Shown here: positions 18,980 through 27,734 of the stretch, piece after piece
Layout of the letters: every line of letters begins with the position of its first letter
How positions within the stretch are numbered: the stretch's first letter is position 1
Source of the DNA: Azospirillum melinis
GTDB taxonomy: Bacteria > Pseudomonadota > Alphaproteobacteria > Azospirillales > Azospirillaceae
Length of the DNA: 64,000 bases
Assembly: GCF_013340935.1 (NCBI RefSeq)
Contig: NZ_WHOS01000018.1
Location: forward strand, 1 to 64,000
Direction of reading: 5' to 3'
Made by a program: the position numbers and the translations under genes
Notes under the pieces: model-generated
Seen by the model: only the letters and a program-made list of their open reading frames with translations
Told to the model about the DNA's origin: nothing
The model's database searches: none

Positions 18980-19276
18980 ATGCCCGCTTCGTCGATTCCG
19001 CCGGCACGCCTCTCCAAAGTGACGGCCACAATTCCGGCGGAGGAACTGCCGCGAGCGATCACGGCCGCCCTCCCCATCCGCCCGCCGGCCGGAACCCGCT
19101 TCCGGGTGACCATCGAACCGGTCGATGAGAGTGAAGAGGAACGCCGGCAGTCGTTGAAGGACGACGTCGCTGTCGGGCTGGAAAACGCGGATGCAGGACG
19201 GACAACGGACGGCGAGATGCTGTTCGAGCGCCTGATCGCCAAATATGCCAAGGCGGGAGAGCCCGGACAGGGTTGA
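18980..19276 (+). CDS. Type II antitoxin-like protein (ParD-like)
   Basis: A 98-residue protein nine bases upstream of a ParE/RelE-type toxin gene. The N-terminal half (KVTATIPAEELPRAITAAL) looks like a beta-strand/helix DNA-binding or dimerisation part, though it is not a textbook ribbon-helix-helix. The C-terminal half (VGLENADAGRTTDGEMLFERL) closely follows the toxin-wrapping tail of ParD antitoxins. The ATG at 18980 has GGAGG eight bases upstream. The likely job is to neutralise the toxin and repress the shared promoter. The order antitoxin then toxin is the usual one. Exact family unproven. Confidence 0.75.
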   Translation: MPASSIPPARLSKVTATIPAEELPRAITAALPIRPPAGTRFRVTIEPVDESEEERRQSLKDDVAVGLENADAGRTTDGEMLFERLIAKYAKAGEPGQG

Positions 19277-19285
19277 CCGGCAGCA

Positions 19286-19582
19286 ATGGCACGGCTGGAT
19301 TTCACCGCCGCCGCGGAAGCCGATCTTGAGAGCATCGGCGACTACATCGCCCAGGACAATCCACTGGCCGCCGTCCGCATGGTCCTGGATATCCGGGACC
19401 ATTGCAGGAAGATCGCGTCGATGCCTGCCATCGGCCGAAGCCGTCCCGAGTTGGGCGTCGGCTTGCGCAGCCTGTCCGTTTCACCCTACCTGATCATATA
19501 CAAAGCCGCGGAAGCGGACCGGGTGATCGTGATCCGCATCGTCCACGGTGCGCGCGACCTGCCGCAGGTGATGAAGGAGTAG
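19286..19582 (+). CDS. RelE/ParE family toxin
   Basis: A 98-residue ParE-type toxin. It begins with the family pattern LDFTAAAEADLESIGDYIAQ, continues with a DNPLAAVRMVLDIRD helix, the loop MPAIGRSRPELG, then LRSLSVSPYLIIYKA and VIVIRIVHGARD. ParE members poison gyrase while RelE members cut mRNA; the sequence favours the ParE branch, but function is inferred from family only. The gene is nine bases after its antitoxin, and its end is six bases from the convergent response-regulator gene. Composition does not differ obviously from neighbours, so recent transfer is not indicated. Confidence 0.88.
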   Translation: MARLDFTAAAEADLESIGDYIAQDNPLAAVRMVLDIRDHCRKIASMPAIGRSRPELGVGLRSLSVSPYLIIYKAAEADRVIVIRIVHGARDLPQVMKE

Positions 19583-19588
19583 CCTCCC

Positions 19589-20683
19589 TCACCCCACCCC
19601 GGTCGCCTTCGCGTATTTCCGCTTCGCCACCTCCAGCGATGCCAGCAGCTGCTGGCCGGTGGCGCCACCGTCGCCGCTGACGCGGCCGGTCATCACCGCC
19701 CTGATCGCGTCGACATGGGCCTTGAACAGCAGATGCTCGTTGGCGGTCACTGTGGTCAGGCCGCTACGGGTCGCCTCGTAGAGCGACTTGGCGATGTGGG
19801 TGATCAGCGGATAGCCGAAGATGCCGCCCTGCCCGCGCATCTCGTGAGCCGAGCGGTTGACCTGGGCCAGCAGGCCGGCCACCGCATCGGGCTCGCGCGG
19901 CAGGCGCTCGACGCGGCGGCCCATCTCCTCCACCTCCGAGCCGATCCAGACGGCATAGTCGCCGGCACGGTTCAGGATTTCCTCCTCCGCAGCGGCCAGC
20001 ACCTCCGGCGGCAGGGTCGGCACCGGATCGCGCGGGGCGAGGCCGGCCTTGGCGCCCAGCCGGTTGGGCAGGTCGAAATAGATGACGGGGAAGCGGTCGA
20101 TGCCGCGCGCCTTCGATGCGCTGTGCACCACCAAGATTTCTGACGGCGCGGTCATCCGGCAGTCCATCGCCACCGGCTTGTCGGCGCGGCGGCGGTCGGG
20201 GCCGAAATAGCCCTTGGCCAGCACGAAGCGGCGCGGCCGGGCGATGGCGAACAGCAGCCGGCTGGCGATGGTCTGGGCGGAAAAAGGCTTGGCGATGAAG
20301 TCGGTGGCGCCGAGATCCCGCGCCTGCTCCACATACTGGCGGTCGGCGGCGCCCGACAGCATCAGGACCGGCAGGAACTTGTCCGGGCTCTTCGGGCTGG
20401 AGCGGATCCAGCGCAGCAGCATCAGCCCGTTCACCTCGGGCATCACCAGATCGGACAGGATCAGGTCGACCGGGGCGGTGCCGGGCGGCAGCGCCGCGCG
20501 GCGCTCCTCCAGCCAGCGGATGGCGTCGGCGCCGCTCGCCACCCCCTCCACCCGGCCGATGCCGATGGCGCGCAGGGTCGCCGTCAGGACCGTGCGGATG
20601 AAGCTGCTGTCCTCCACCACCAGGACCGAGAGAAGATCGAGCTTCGGCTGGGTCATCGCCTGCTGTTTCGCCAACCGGGACAT
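19589..20683 (-). CDS. Response regulator with C-terminal Hpt-like domain
   Basis: A protein of about 364 residues. The N-terminal receiver (about residues 14-140) has VVEDSSF, the phospho-acceptor Asp in LILSDLVMPEVNGL and the Lys in FIAKPFS. A middle region (GYFGPDRRRADKP) matches alphaproteobacterial receivers of this type. Near the C-terminus the segment SAHEMRGQGGIFGYPLITHI resembles a histidine phosphotransfer helix with a candidate phospho-His. It could thus pass phosphoryl groups within a relay. Starts are possible at 20755, 20683 and 20656; 20683 is used because a GGGA lies upstream, but 20656, just before the receiver, is also plausible. It converges with the toxin gene. Confidence 0.85.
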   Translation of the reverse strand: MSRLAKQQAMTQPKLDLLSVLVVEDSSFIRTVLTATLRAIGIGRVEGVASGADAIRWLEERRAALPPGTAPVDLILSDLVMPEVNGLMLLRWIRSSPKSPDKFLPVLMLSGAADRQYVEQARDLGATDFIAKPFSAQTIASRLLFAIARPRRFVLAKGYFGPDRRRADKPVAMDCRMTAPSEILVVHSASKARGIDRFPVIYFDLPNRLGAKAGLAPRDPVPTLPPEVLAAAEEEILNRAGDYAVWIGSEVEEMGRRVERLPREPDAVAGLLAQVNRSAHEMRGQGGIFGYPLITHIAKSLYEATRSGLTTVTANEHLLFKAHVDAIRAVMTGRVSGDGGATGQQLLASLEVAKRKYAKATGVG

Positions 20684-20822
20684 ATTCCCGCATTCAGTTT
20701 CCACTTCTGGCACAACCGGACCCGATTGGCGAGCGACAAGCGGAACGGAAGACAAACCGCGCGGTGGCGGTTACCCTCCCCCGGCCGAAAAGGCCCAGCA
20801 ATCAAACAAGAGGAATCGCCCG

Positions 20823-21395
20823 ATGCCGCAACCCGATCACGTCATGGCCCTGCCCCTGCCGGAAAAGCCGGACCTCGACCCCGACATGCAGGCCCTGTTC
20901 GACAAGTGCGTGGAAAAGCTGGGCTTCGTGCCGAACGTGCTCCAGGCCTACAGCCTGCGGCCGAGGAAGCTGCGCAACTTCGCCATGCTCTACAACGAGC
21001 TGATGCTGGGCGAGAGCGGCCTCAGCAAGCTTGAGCGCGAGATGATCGCGGTGGTCGTCTCTTCCGCCAACCATTGCTATTACTGCCTGGTCGCCCATGG
21101 GCAGGCGGTGCGCAAGCTGTCGGGCGATCCGGAACTGGGCGAGATGCTGGTCGCCAATTACCGCGTCGCGCCGCTGGAGCCGCGCCAGCGCGCCATGCTC
21201 GACTTCGCCTGGAAGCTGACCAAGGAGCCGATGTCGGTGGGCGAGCCCGACCGCGAGGCGCTGCGCGCCGCCGGATTCAGCGCCGAGGACATCTTCGACA
21301 TTGCCGACACGGTCGGCTTCTACAACATGTCAAACCGCGTGGCGACCGCGGTGGACATGATCCCGAACCGCGAGTACCACAGCCAGGACCGCTAA
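20823..21395 (+). CDS. Peroxidase-related protein, AhpD / carboxymuconolactone decarboxylase fold
   Basis: A 190-residue protein of the AhpD-like superfamily. The redox motif CYYCLVAHG (CxxC followed by His, residues about 88-96) within an all-helical domain is the hallmark of alkylhydroperoxidase-type thiol chemistry. GFVPNVLQAYSLRP and LSKLEREMIAVVVS are typical of the uncharacterised peroxidase-related subfamily. It probably reduces peroxides using a thiol partner; the partner is not visible nearby. The ATG at 20823 has AGAGGA upstream and gives the normal family length; the long open frame further upstream is chance. It is followed 82 bases later by sppA in the same direction. Confidence 0.92.
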   Translation: MPQPDHVMALPLPEKPDLDPDMQALFDKCVEKLGFVPNVLQAYSLRPRKLRNFAMLYNELMLGESGLSKLEREMIAVVVSSANHCYYCLVAHGQAVRKLSGDPELGEMLVANYRVAPLEPRQRAMLDFAWKLTKEPMSVGEPDREALRAAGFSAEDIFDIADTVGFYNMSNRVATAVDMIPNREYHSQDR

Positions 21396-21477
21396 GGCCC
21401 GGAAAGTCCCGGTCATTCACCGGCATCGCACCCGGCAGCCTTATCGGAAGTCTTCGAGGCCACACAGGGTAGGTATC

Positions 21478-23229
21478 ATGGCGATCGTCCGTTTCTTCGT
21501 CCGTCTGTTCGCGCTCATCGGCCTGCTGCTGGTGGTCGGCGCGGTGGCGGTGGTGGTGCTGGCGGTCCGTCATGAACCCACCCTGCCCGCCGCGGTGGTG
21601 CTGGAACTCGACCTGACCAAGCCGCTGGCCGAGAGCGACGACGGCAAGTTCGGCAGCCTGTTCGAGCACCAGACCACGCTGCGCGAGGTGCTGGACGCAC
21701 TCGACGGCGGCCGGCGCGATCCGAAGGTGAAGGGCGTGCTGGCCCGCTTCGGCGACGACAGCATCGGCTTCGCCCAGACCCAGGAGCTGCGGACCGCCAT
21801 CGAGCGGTTCCGCGCCTCGGGCCGCTTCGCCGTCGCCTTCGCCGAGGAGTATGGCGGGGCCGGGGCCGGCAACCGCTCCTACCTGCTGGCGAGCGCCTTC
21901 GACGAGGTCTGGCTGCAACCGCTGGGCACGCTGGGCATCACCGGCCTGTCGGCGGAGCTGCCCTTTGCCCGCGACGCCTTTGACCAGCTGGGCGTGCAGC
22001 CGAGCTTCGCCCAGCGCGAGGAATACAAGAGCTTCGCCGAGACCTTCACCAAGTCCGGCATGACCCCGGCCAACCGCGAGATGATGGAGGCGCTGGTCAC
22101 CGACCTCGGCAACCAGCTGGTCGACGGCATCGCCAAGAGCCGGCGCCTCGCCCCCGCCGCGGTGCGGACCGCCATGGACAAGGCGCCGCTGTTGAGCAAG
22201 GAGGCGCTCGACCAGAAATTCGTCGACCGGCTCGGCTATGCCGACGAGGCGCGGGACGAGGCGCTGAAGCGGGCCGGCACCGGGGCGGAGACGCTGGACC
22301 CGGCCGATTACCTGTCGGTCGCCGGCAGCCCCAACGGCGAGGGGCCGACCATCGCCCTGATCCATGCCGTCGGCACCATCACCGGCGGCGAGAGCGGCAA
22401 GCCGACGGTGGGCGGGATGTCCGCCGGGTCGGAGACCATCGTCAAGGCCATCGAGGAGGCGGCCGACGATCCGGAGGTGCGCGCCATCCTGTTCCGCATC
22501 GACAGCGGCGGCGGCGCGGTTTCCGCGTCGGAAGCGATCCGCCGGGCCCTGGTCAAGGCGCGGCAGAGCGGCAAGCCGGTGATCGCCAGCATGGGCGACA
22601 CCGCCGCGTCGGGCGGCTACTGGATCGCGCTGGCCGCCGACCGCATCGTCGCCTCCCCCGCCACCGTCACCGGTTCCATCGGCGTCGTCGCCGGCAAATT
22701 CGCCATCGGCGGCCTGTCAGACAAGCTGGGCATCCATTGGGACCGGGTGCAGGGCGCAAAGAATGCCGGCATGTGGTCGCCGCTGCATCCCTTCGAAGGC
22801 GGCGAATCCGAACGGCTGAACGCCATCATCGAGGACACCTACGCCAACTTCCTGCAACGGGTGGCGGAGGCCCGGCGGATGACGCCGGAACAGGCGCGCG
22901 GCATCGCCAAGGGCCGTGTCTGGACCGGCGCCCAGGCCCGCGAACTCGGCCTCGTCGACGATCTGGGCGGCCAGGAGCAGGCGCTGACGCTGGCCCGCAC
23001 CGCCGCCGGCCTCTCCGCCGACGCCCCGGTGAGCCTGGTCCCCTACCCGCCGCCGAAGTCGGTGACCGACCAGATCCTCGATCTGGTGTCCCGCAAGGGC
23101 GAGCTGGTCGGCGCGCTGGCCGCCGTGGCGGAACTCCGCCCCCTGCTGGCGCAGCTCCGCCCGCTGCTGGCCGCCACCCAGGGCGACGGCATGCAGGCCC
23201 GCATGCCGCCGATGTCGCTGGGGCGGTGA
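21478..23229 (+). CDS. sppA: Signal peptide peptidase SppA, long (67K) type
   Basis: A 583-residue inner-membrane serine protease that degrades cleaved signal peptides. A single N-terminal membrane anchor (about residues 5-30, ALIGLLLVVGAVAVVVL) is followed by two tandem ClpP-fold halves. The general-base Lys is in EEYKSFAETF (near residue 184) and the nucleophilic Ser in GDTAASGGYW (near residue 377), placed as in the E. coli Lys/Ser dyad. GGAVSASEAIRRAL and SIGVVAGKFAIGGL fit the C-terminal half. AGGGTAGGT precedes the start. It may share a transcript with the AhpD-like gene before it. Confidence 0.95.
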   Translation: MAIVRFFVRLFALIGLLLVVGAVAVVVLAVRHEPTLPAAVVLELDLTKPLAESDDGKFGSLFEHQTTLREVLDALDGGRRDPKVKGVLARFGDDSIGFAQTQELRTAIERFRASGRFAVAFAEEYGGAGAGNRSYLLASAFDEVWLQPLGTLGITGLSAELPFARDAFDQLGVQPSFAQREEYKSFAETFTKSGMTPANREMMEALVTDLGNQLVDGIAKSRRLAPAAVRTAMDKAPLLSKEALDQKFVDRLGYADEARDEALKRAGTGAETLDPADYLSVAGSPNGEGPTIALIHAVGTITGGESGKPTVGGMSAGSETIVKAIEEAADDPEVRAILFRIDSGGGAVSASEAIRRALVKARQSGKPVIASMGDTAASGGYWIALAADRIVASPATVTGSIGVVAGKFAIGGLSDKLGIHWDRVQGAKNAGMWSPLHPFEGGESERLNAIIEDTYANFLQRVAEARRMTPEQARGIAKGRVWTGAQARELGLVDDLGGQEQALTLARTAAGLSADAPVSLVPYPPPKSVTDQILDLVSRKGELVGALAAVAELRPLLAQLRPLLAATQGDGMQARMPPMSLGR

Positions 23230-23249
23230 GTCCAAGCATTCAGAAAAAT

Positions 23250-23332
23250 CCCCTCTCCCCCGCTCACGCGCAAACTTCGTTTGCGCTGACGCGACAGGCG
23301 GATCGAAGATCCGCCGAAAGCGAAGAGAGGGG
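23250..23332. repeat. Three-stem palindromic intergenic element
   Basis: Between sppA and the MFS gene lies a compact folded element. An outer stem pairs CCCCTCTC (23250-23257) with GAGAGGGG (23325-23332), continued by CGCT (23261-23264) with AGCG (23319-23322). Inside are two perfect eight-pair hairpins: GCGCAAAC/GTTTGCGC (23268-23286, loop TTC) and GGCGGATC/GATCCGCC (23297-23315, loop GAA). Together they form a three-way junction. The CCCCTCTCC edge resembles the edges of the repeats at 27.7 and 28.6 kb. Its function is unknown; it may be a mobile palindromic repeat. Confidence 0.75.
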
Positions 23333-23374
23333 GTTCTCACCGTTCGAAGATCTTCACGTCCGAGACGCCTGACC

Positions 23375-24946
23375 ATGACCGAGACCGCCACCCGCGCCGC
23401 AGAGTCCGATGCCGTAAAGCTCGATCCGGCCCATCCCGTCTTCACCCACCAGGAAATCCTGCGGGTGTTCAGCGGGGTTGCACTGGCGATGCTGATGGCG
23501 GCGATGGACCAGACCATCGTCGCCACCGCGCTGCCGACGATGGCGAGCCAGTTCGGCGGTCTGGAGATGCTGCCCTGGGTGGTCACCGCCTATCTGCTGA
23601 CCTCCACCACGACGACGCCGATCTACGGCAAGCTGTCGGACCTCTATGGCCGCAAGCGCGTGCTGCAGACGGCGATCCTGCTGTTCCTGGTCGGCTCCGT
23701 CCTGTGCGCGGCGGCGCAGAGCATGACCCAGCTGATCCTGTTCCGGGGGTTGCAGGGGTTGGGCGGCGGCGGGCTGATGTCGCTGGCCTTCACCATCATC
23801 GGCGATGTCGTCGCCCCACGCGAGCGCGGGCGTTACCAGGGCATGATCGGCGGCGTCTTCGCGCTGGCCAGCGTCGCCGGGCCGCTGCTGGGCGGCATCT
23901 TCACCGAGACCATCGGCTGGCACTGGATCTTCCTGATCAACCTGCCGCTCGGCGTCGCCGCACTCGCCATGACCCGCAGCACCCTGTCGCGCCTGCCCGC
24001 CGGCCGCGCCAGGCCGCGCATCGATCTGGCCGGGGCGGCGCTGCTGACCGGGGCGGTGACCAGCCTGCTGGTCGTCGCCACCCGCGGCGACGCCATGGGC
24101 TGGGGCAGCCCGGCGGCGCTGGCCCTGCTGGTGGCCGGCCTCGTCATGCTGGTGGTCTTCCTCTGGCACGAGCGCCGGATCGAGGAGCCGATCCTGCCGC
24201 TGCACCTGTTCCGCCGCCCGGTGGTGGCGGTGGCGACGCCGGTGGTCGCCGTGTCGGCGATGGTGCTGTTCGCCGGCATCGTCTATCTGCCGCTGCACCT
24301 CCAACTGGTGCAGGGGGCCAGCGCCACGGTGTCCGGCCTGCTGCTCCTGCCGCTGGTGCTGGGCATGACCGTCGGGTCGGTCGGCGGCGGACGGCTGATC
24401 GCTAGGACTGGGCGCTACAAGGCCTTCCCGCTGGCCGGGCTGGCCCTGTCCGGCGTGATGTACGCCCTGCTGGGCAGCCTGCCGGCGCTGGCGGCGGACG
24501 GGTTGTGGTCGACGCTGATCTTGGTGCCGCTGGGCATGGGGCTGGGTCTGGTGATGCCGGTGATGACGGTCGCCGTGCAGAATGCGGTGGAGCACCGCGA
24601 CCTGGGCGCCGCCACCGCCGCGGTCGGCTTCTTCCGCTCGCTCGGCGGGTCGGTCGGCGTCGCGGTGTTCGGCGCCGTCTTCAACGCCGTGGTGTCCGAA
24701 CGGCTGGAGGGGGCCGGCCTGTCCGGCCGCGCGGTCCTGGAGCATGGCGCCGCCGCCCTCGCCGGCCTGCCCGCCGACGCACACGGCGGGGTGGTGGCGA
24801 CGCTGGAGCACGGCTTCGCCACCCTGTTCCTGCTGGCCGCGGCGCTGGCGGTCGTCTCCTTCGCCATGACGCTGTTCCTGAAGGAACTGCCGCTGCGCTC
24901 CGCCAACCCCGGCCGGACGGAGGCCGCCCCGGCCGCGGAAGGCTGA
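23375..24946 (+). CDS. MFS transporter, DHA2 (drug:H+ antiporter, 14 TM) family
   Basis: A 523-residue inner-membrane exporter. The sequence shows about 14 hydrophobic segments, motif D1 in MAAMDQTIVATALPTM, motif A in GKLSDLYGRKRV, and the motif C region around GLGGGGLMSLAFTIIG and PLLGGIFTE, all typical of EmrB/QacA-type DHA2 proteins. Such proteins expel toxic hydrophobic compounds in exchange for protons; the substrate is unknown. No EmrA-type membrane-fusion partner is adjacent. Its start lies after the three-stem element. It converges with the AI-2E family gene, 24 bases away. Confidence 0.93.
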   Translation: MTETATRAAESDAVKLDPAHPVFTHQEILRVFSGVALAMLMAAMDQTIVATALPTMASQFGGLEMLPWVVTAYLLTSTTTTPIYGKLSDLYGRKRVLQTAILLFLVGSVLCAAAQSMTQLILFRGLQGLGGGGLMSLAFTIIGDVVAPRERGRYQGMIGGVFALASVAGPLLGGIFTETIGWHWIFLINLPLGVAALAMTRSTLSRLPAGRARPRIDLAGAALLTGAVTSLLVVATRGDAMGWGSPAALALLVAGLVMLVVFLWHERRIEEPILPLHLFRRPVVAVATPVVAVSAMVLFAGIVYLPLHLQLVQGASATVSGLLLLPLVLGMTVGSVGGGRLIARTGRYKAFPLAGLALSGVMYALLGSLPALAADGLWSTLILVPLGMGLGLVMPVMTVAVQNAVEHRDLGAATAAVGFFRSLGGSVGVAVFGAVFNAVVSERLEGAGLSGRAVLEHGAAALAGLPADAHGGVVATLEHGFATLFLLAAALAVVSFAMTLFLKELPLRSANPGRTEAAPAAEG

Positions 24947-24970
24947 TGGGGCGGGCCGAACGGTCAGCCG

Positions 24971-26059
24971 TCAGGAATGATCGCTGGGGAAGTGCCTGGG
25001 CTGCCCCAGCTTGTCCTCGATGTAGAGCAGGTTGACCAGCACCAGCACGACGACGGCGAGCGGCGTCGCCAGGAACATGCCCATGATGCCGAACAGCACG
25101 CCACCGGCGGCAATCGCGCCGATGGTGACCACTGGCGGCAGATCGACCACCCGCTTCTGCAACAGCGGCGTGATCACGTTTCCTTCGATCTGCTGGATGA
25201 CCAGATAGAGTCCGGCGACCCACAGCGCGTCCTGCGGCGACTGGGCGAAGCCGATCAGCAGGGCCGGCACCGCCGCCAGGAAGGGGCCGACCAGCGGGAT
25301 GAACTCCATCAGCCCCGCCACGATGCCCAGCGCCAAAGCCGACGGGATCCCGAGCAGCCAAAGCCCGACCGCGATCATCGTGCCGACCGCCGCCATCGCC
25401 ACCAGCTGCCCGATCAGCCACTTCCACAGGCTGTCGCCGGCGACATCCATCACCTCGCAGGCCCGCTTCTGGCCGCGCGGCGGCACCAGCAGGACGACGC
25501 CGCGCTGATAGAGTCCCGGAGACGCCGCCAGATACAGGGCCGCGAACATCACCACCACCGCGTCGCCGACGACATAGACGAGGCCGGAGGCGAAGCTGCT
25601 CAGCTGGTTCATCCAGGGCCATTCCTTGCCCTGCTCCATGATGCGGTCGCGCCAGCCGTCGGGCAGCATGCCCATCGCCTTGGTCACCTGCTCCTGCAAC
25701 TGGCCGAGCTGGGACGCCATCGAGGTGCCCATCAGCCAGCCGCCGCCGCCGACCAGAAGAACCAGCGTCAGCAGCACGATGGCCAGCGACCAACCATGGC
25801 CGAGCCCAGTTGCCCGCTGCACATAGCCGGTCAGCCGCTGCAACAGGATGGCGAACAGCACGCCGGTGAAAATCAGCAGCAGCGTGCCGGAGATCCGCCA
25901 CAGGAAGATGCCGAGCGCCGCCACCCCGGCGACGATCAGCACCTTCCAGGTGAAGACGGCCAGCTCGCCGCGCCCGGCCCGCGCCGGCGGTTCGGTCTGC
26001 GCCGCCCCGCCGCCGGGGGGTGTCGCTTGATAGGCGGTGGGCCGGCTGGGTGTCGCCAT
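24971..26059 (-). CDS. AI-2E family transporter (UPF0118 membrane protein)
   Basis: A protein of about 362 residues with eight or so membrane segments. The first pair is near residues 42-85; LMEFIPLVGPFLAAVPALLI and the family motif QQIEGNVITPLLQKRVVDLPP mark the C-terminal half. Members have been linked to autoinducer-2 export or to Na+/H+ exchange; the function here is open. The Pro-rich N-terminal 35 residues are not conserved. A GTG at 26077 could start translation, but the ATG at 26059 is preceded by GGGAG about ten bases upstream and is preferred. Confidence 0.9.
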   Translation of the reverse strand: MATPSRPTAYQATPPGGGAAQTEPPARAGRGELAVFTWKVLIVAGVAALGIFLWRISGTLLLIFTGVLFAILLQRLTGYVQRATGLGHGWSLAIVLLTLVLLVGGGGWLMGTSMASQLGQLQEQVTKAMGMLPDGWRDRIMEQGKEWPWMNQLSSFASGLVYVVGDAVVVMFAALYLAASPGLYQRGVVLLVPPRGQKRACEVMDVAGDSLWKWLIGQLVAMAAVGTMIAVGLWLLGIPSALALGIVAGLMEFIPLVGPFLAAVPALLIGFAQSPQDALWVAGLYLVIQQIEGNVITPLLQKRVVDLPPVVTIGAIAAGGVLFGIMGMFLATPLAVVVLVLVNLLYIEDKLGQPRHFPSDHS

Positions 26060-26199
26060 CTCTTCAAACTCCCGCACTGGCGGCCGCCGGAGGGACAGCC
26101 TCGCGGGAAGAACGCGCGGAATCCGCGGACGTTGCGCAATGTCGGCAGGTTAGGCCATCGGCGGTAGTCCGAAGATCGGTATGGAAGCTGCCCCGAACC

Positions 26200-26279
26200 G
26201 CCCCATATCAGCAGTGACGCCAAGGAGTCATTCTCGCTGATGTCACTTTAAGAGCCCGCCTCACGGCGGGCTTTTTTTT
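26200..26279 (+). ncRNA. Candidate small RNA upstream of an orphan terminator
   Basis: This gap separates two minus-strand genes, yet carries a well-formed plus-strand intrinsic terminator at 26253-26279. Just before it are two interleaved complementary pairs: ATCAGC (26207-26212) with GCTGAT (26236-26241), and AGTGAC (26213-26218) with GTCACT (26242-26247). The pairs are mutually exclusive in a simple fold, as in alternative structures. No convincing promoter or open frame was found; the 5' end is a guess. A 3' fragment of a longer transcript is an alternative. Confidence 0.35.
26253..26279 (+). terminator. Intrinsic terminator on the plus strand
   Basis: The stem AGCCCGCC/GGCGGGCT has eight pairs and loop TCAC, followed by seven further T residues. 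No plus-strand gene ends here: the AI-2E gene starts at 26059 and the kinase gene ends at 26298, both on the minus strand. On the minus strand the stem has no T run, so it is poor as a kinase terminator. Confidence 0.85.
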
Positions 26280-26297
26280 GCCCGATACCGGCCTCCC

Positions 26298-27728
26298 CTA
26301 CCGGCGTGCCTCCGGCGGGAACAGCAGGCTGACCTTCAGGCCGGGCTCGTTGTCGCTCAGCTCCAGCTTCGCGCCATGCAGCGTCGCCACCGCATCGACG
26401 AGGCTCAGCCCCAGCCCGTTGCCGGGCGAGGCGCGGGCGGTGTCCAGCCGGACGAAGCGTTGCAGAACCTTGTCGCGCATGTCCGGCGGAATGCCGGGGC
26501 CGCTGTCGGCGACCTCGATGCAGGCGGCGCGGCCGGGGGCCGGACCGTCGAGGACCAGCGTGATATTGCCACCGTCCGGCGTGTATTTGATGGCGTTGTC
26601 CAGCAGGTTCGACACCACCTGGGCCAGAAGCTGGCCATTGCCGTGGACGACCGGCTTGCCGCGGATGTCGACGGACAGGCGCTGCCCGCGCTCGTCCGCC
26701 ACCGGTTCGTAGAGGTCGGCGGCGAGTTCCACCACCTCCGCCAGATCGACCGGCACGAAGTCCTGCCGCTTGGCGCCCGATTCCGCCTCCGCAATCGACA
26801 GCAGGGCGGTGAAGGTGGCGAGCAGCCGGTCGGCCTCGACGATGGTGTCCTGCAACACGGAACGATAGACCTCCGGGTCTTCCGTCTCGTGCAGCAATGC
26901 CAGTTCGATGCGGGAGCGCAGGCGGGTCAGCGGCGTGCGCAGGTCATGGGCGACGCTGTCGGTCACCTGCTTCATGCCGGTCATCAGCCGTTCGATGCGG
27001 TCCAGCATGGCGTTGAGGTTGCCGGCCAGCCGGTCCATCTCGTCGCCGCCGCCGAACCGCGGCACCCGGTCGGTCAGATCGCCGCTCATGATCTGGCGGG
27101 TGGTGCGGTTGATCGCCTCGATCCGGCGCATGGCGCCGCGGCTCATCAGCAACCCGCCGCCCAGCCCGAGCAGGGCGGTCGCCCCCAGGATCCAGCCGAG
27201 CGAGCGGAACATCCGGGTGCGCAGCTGGTCGATCTCGCTCATGTCGCGGCCGACCAGCAGGCGGAACTGCCCCGGCAGCGTGAAGGTCACCGCCTGGGCG
27301 GTGGAGGGCCTGTCGTTCACCCCGCCATAGTCGGCGACCTTGAAATGGGTCCAGCCGCTGGCATTGGGCACCGCCGCCGGCCAGCCCGACAGGTTGCCGG
27401 CCAGAATCACCCCCGCCGCCGTGGTCAGCAGATAGATGGAGTTGTTGTTGGCAACCGCGCTGCGCGTCCGCACCACATCGACGAGGCCGGGCAGCCCGTA
27501 ATTGCGGTAATGGTCCTGCAGGCCGGCGACCTCCAGCGCGATGGTCTCGCCGATCTCCTGCTCCAGGAATCCCGCGGTGGTGCGGTAGACGACGCCCAGA
27601 ATCAGCCCGACCGACAGGACGAACATCGCCAGATAGAGCAGCGCCAGCCGGAACGCCGTGGTCCGCACCAGCCGCAGCCCGGCGGCGACAAAGCCGTGCA
27701 GGCCGGCAGAATGAGCTTCGGTCCTCAA
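26298..27728 (-). CDS. Sensor histidine kinase (OmpR-pair type)
   Basis: A membrane kinase of about 476 residues. TM1 (ALLYLAMFVLSVGLILGVV) and TM2 (LGWILGATALLGLGGGLLM) enclose a periplasmic sensor domain of about 130 residues. A HAMP domain follows, then HisKA with the phospho-His in DSVAHDLRTPLTRLRS and HATPase_c with NLLDNAIKYT, DSGPGIP and NGLGLSLVDAV. It should phosphorylate the OmpR-type regulator encoded just upstream. The frame is open to an ATG at 27776, but those first codons (HPPHPTLSPGGRG) are a translated GC-rich repeat. TTG at 27728 or 27731, behind a GAGAGGG supplied by the repeat, or GTG at 27668, are better starts. The exact start is uncertain. Confidence 0.88.
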   Translation of the reverse strand: MRTEAHSAGLHGFVAAGLRLVRTTAFRLALLYLAMFVLSVGLILGVVYRTTAGFLEQEIGETIALEVAGLQDHYRNYGLPGLVDVVRTRSAVANNNSIYLLTTAAGVILAGNLSGWPAAVPNASGWTHFKVADYGGVNDRPSTAQAVTFTLPGQFRLLVGRDMSEIDQLRTRMFRSLGWILGATALLGLGGGLLMSRGAMRRIEAINRTTRQIMSGDLTDRVPRFGGGDEMDRLAGNLNAMLDRIERLMTGMKQVTDSVAHDLRTPLTRLRSRIELALLHETEDPEVYRSVLQDTIVEADRLLATFTALLSIAEAESGAKRQDFVPVDLAEVVELAADLYEPVADERGQRLSVDIRGKPVVHGNGQLLAQVVSNLLDNAIKYTPDGGNITLVLDGPAPGRAACIEVADSGPGIPPDMRDKVLQRFVRLDTARASPGNGLGLSLVDAVATLHGAKLELSDNEPGLKVSLLFPPEARR

Positions 27729-27734
27729 CAAGAG

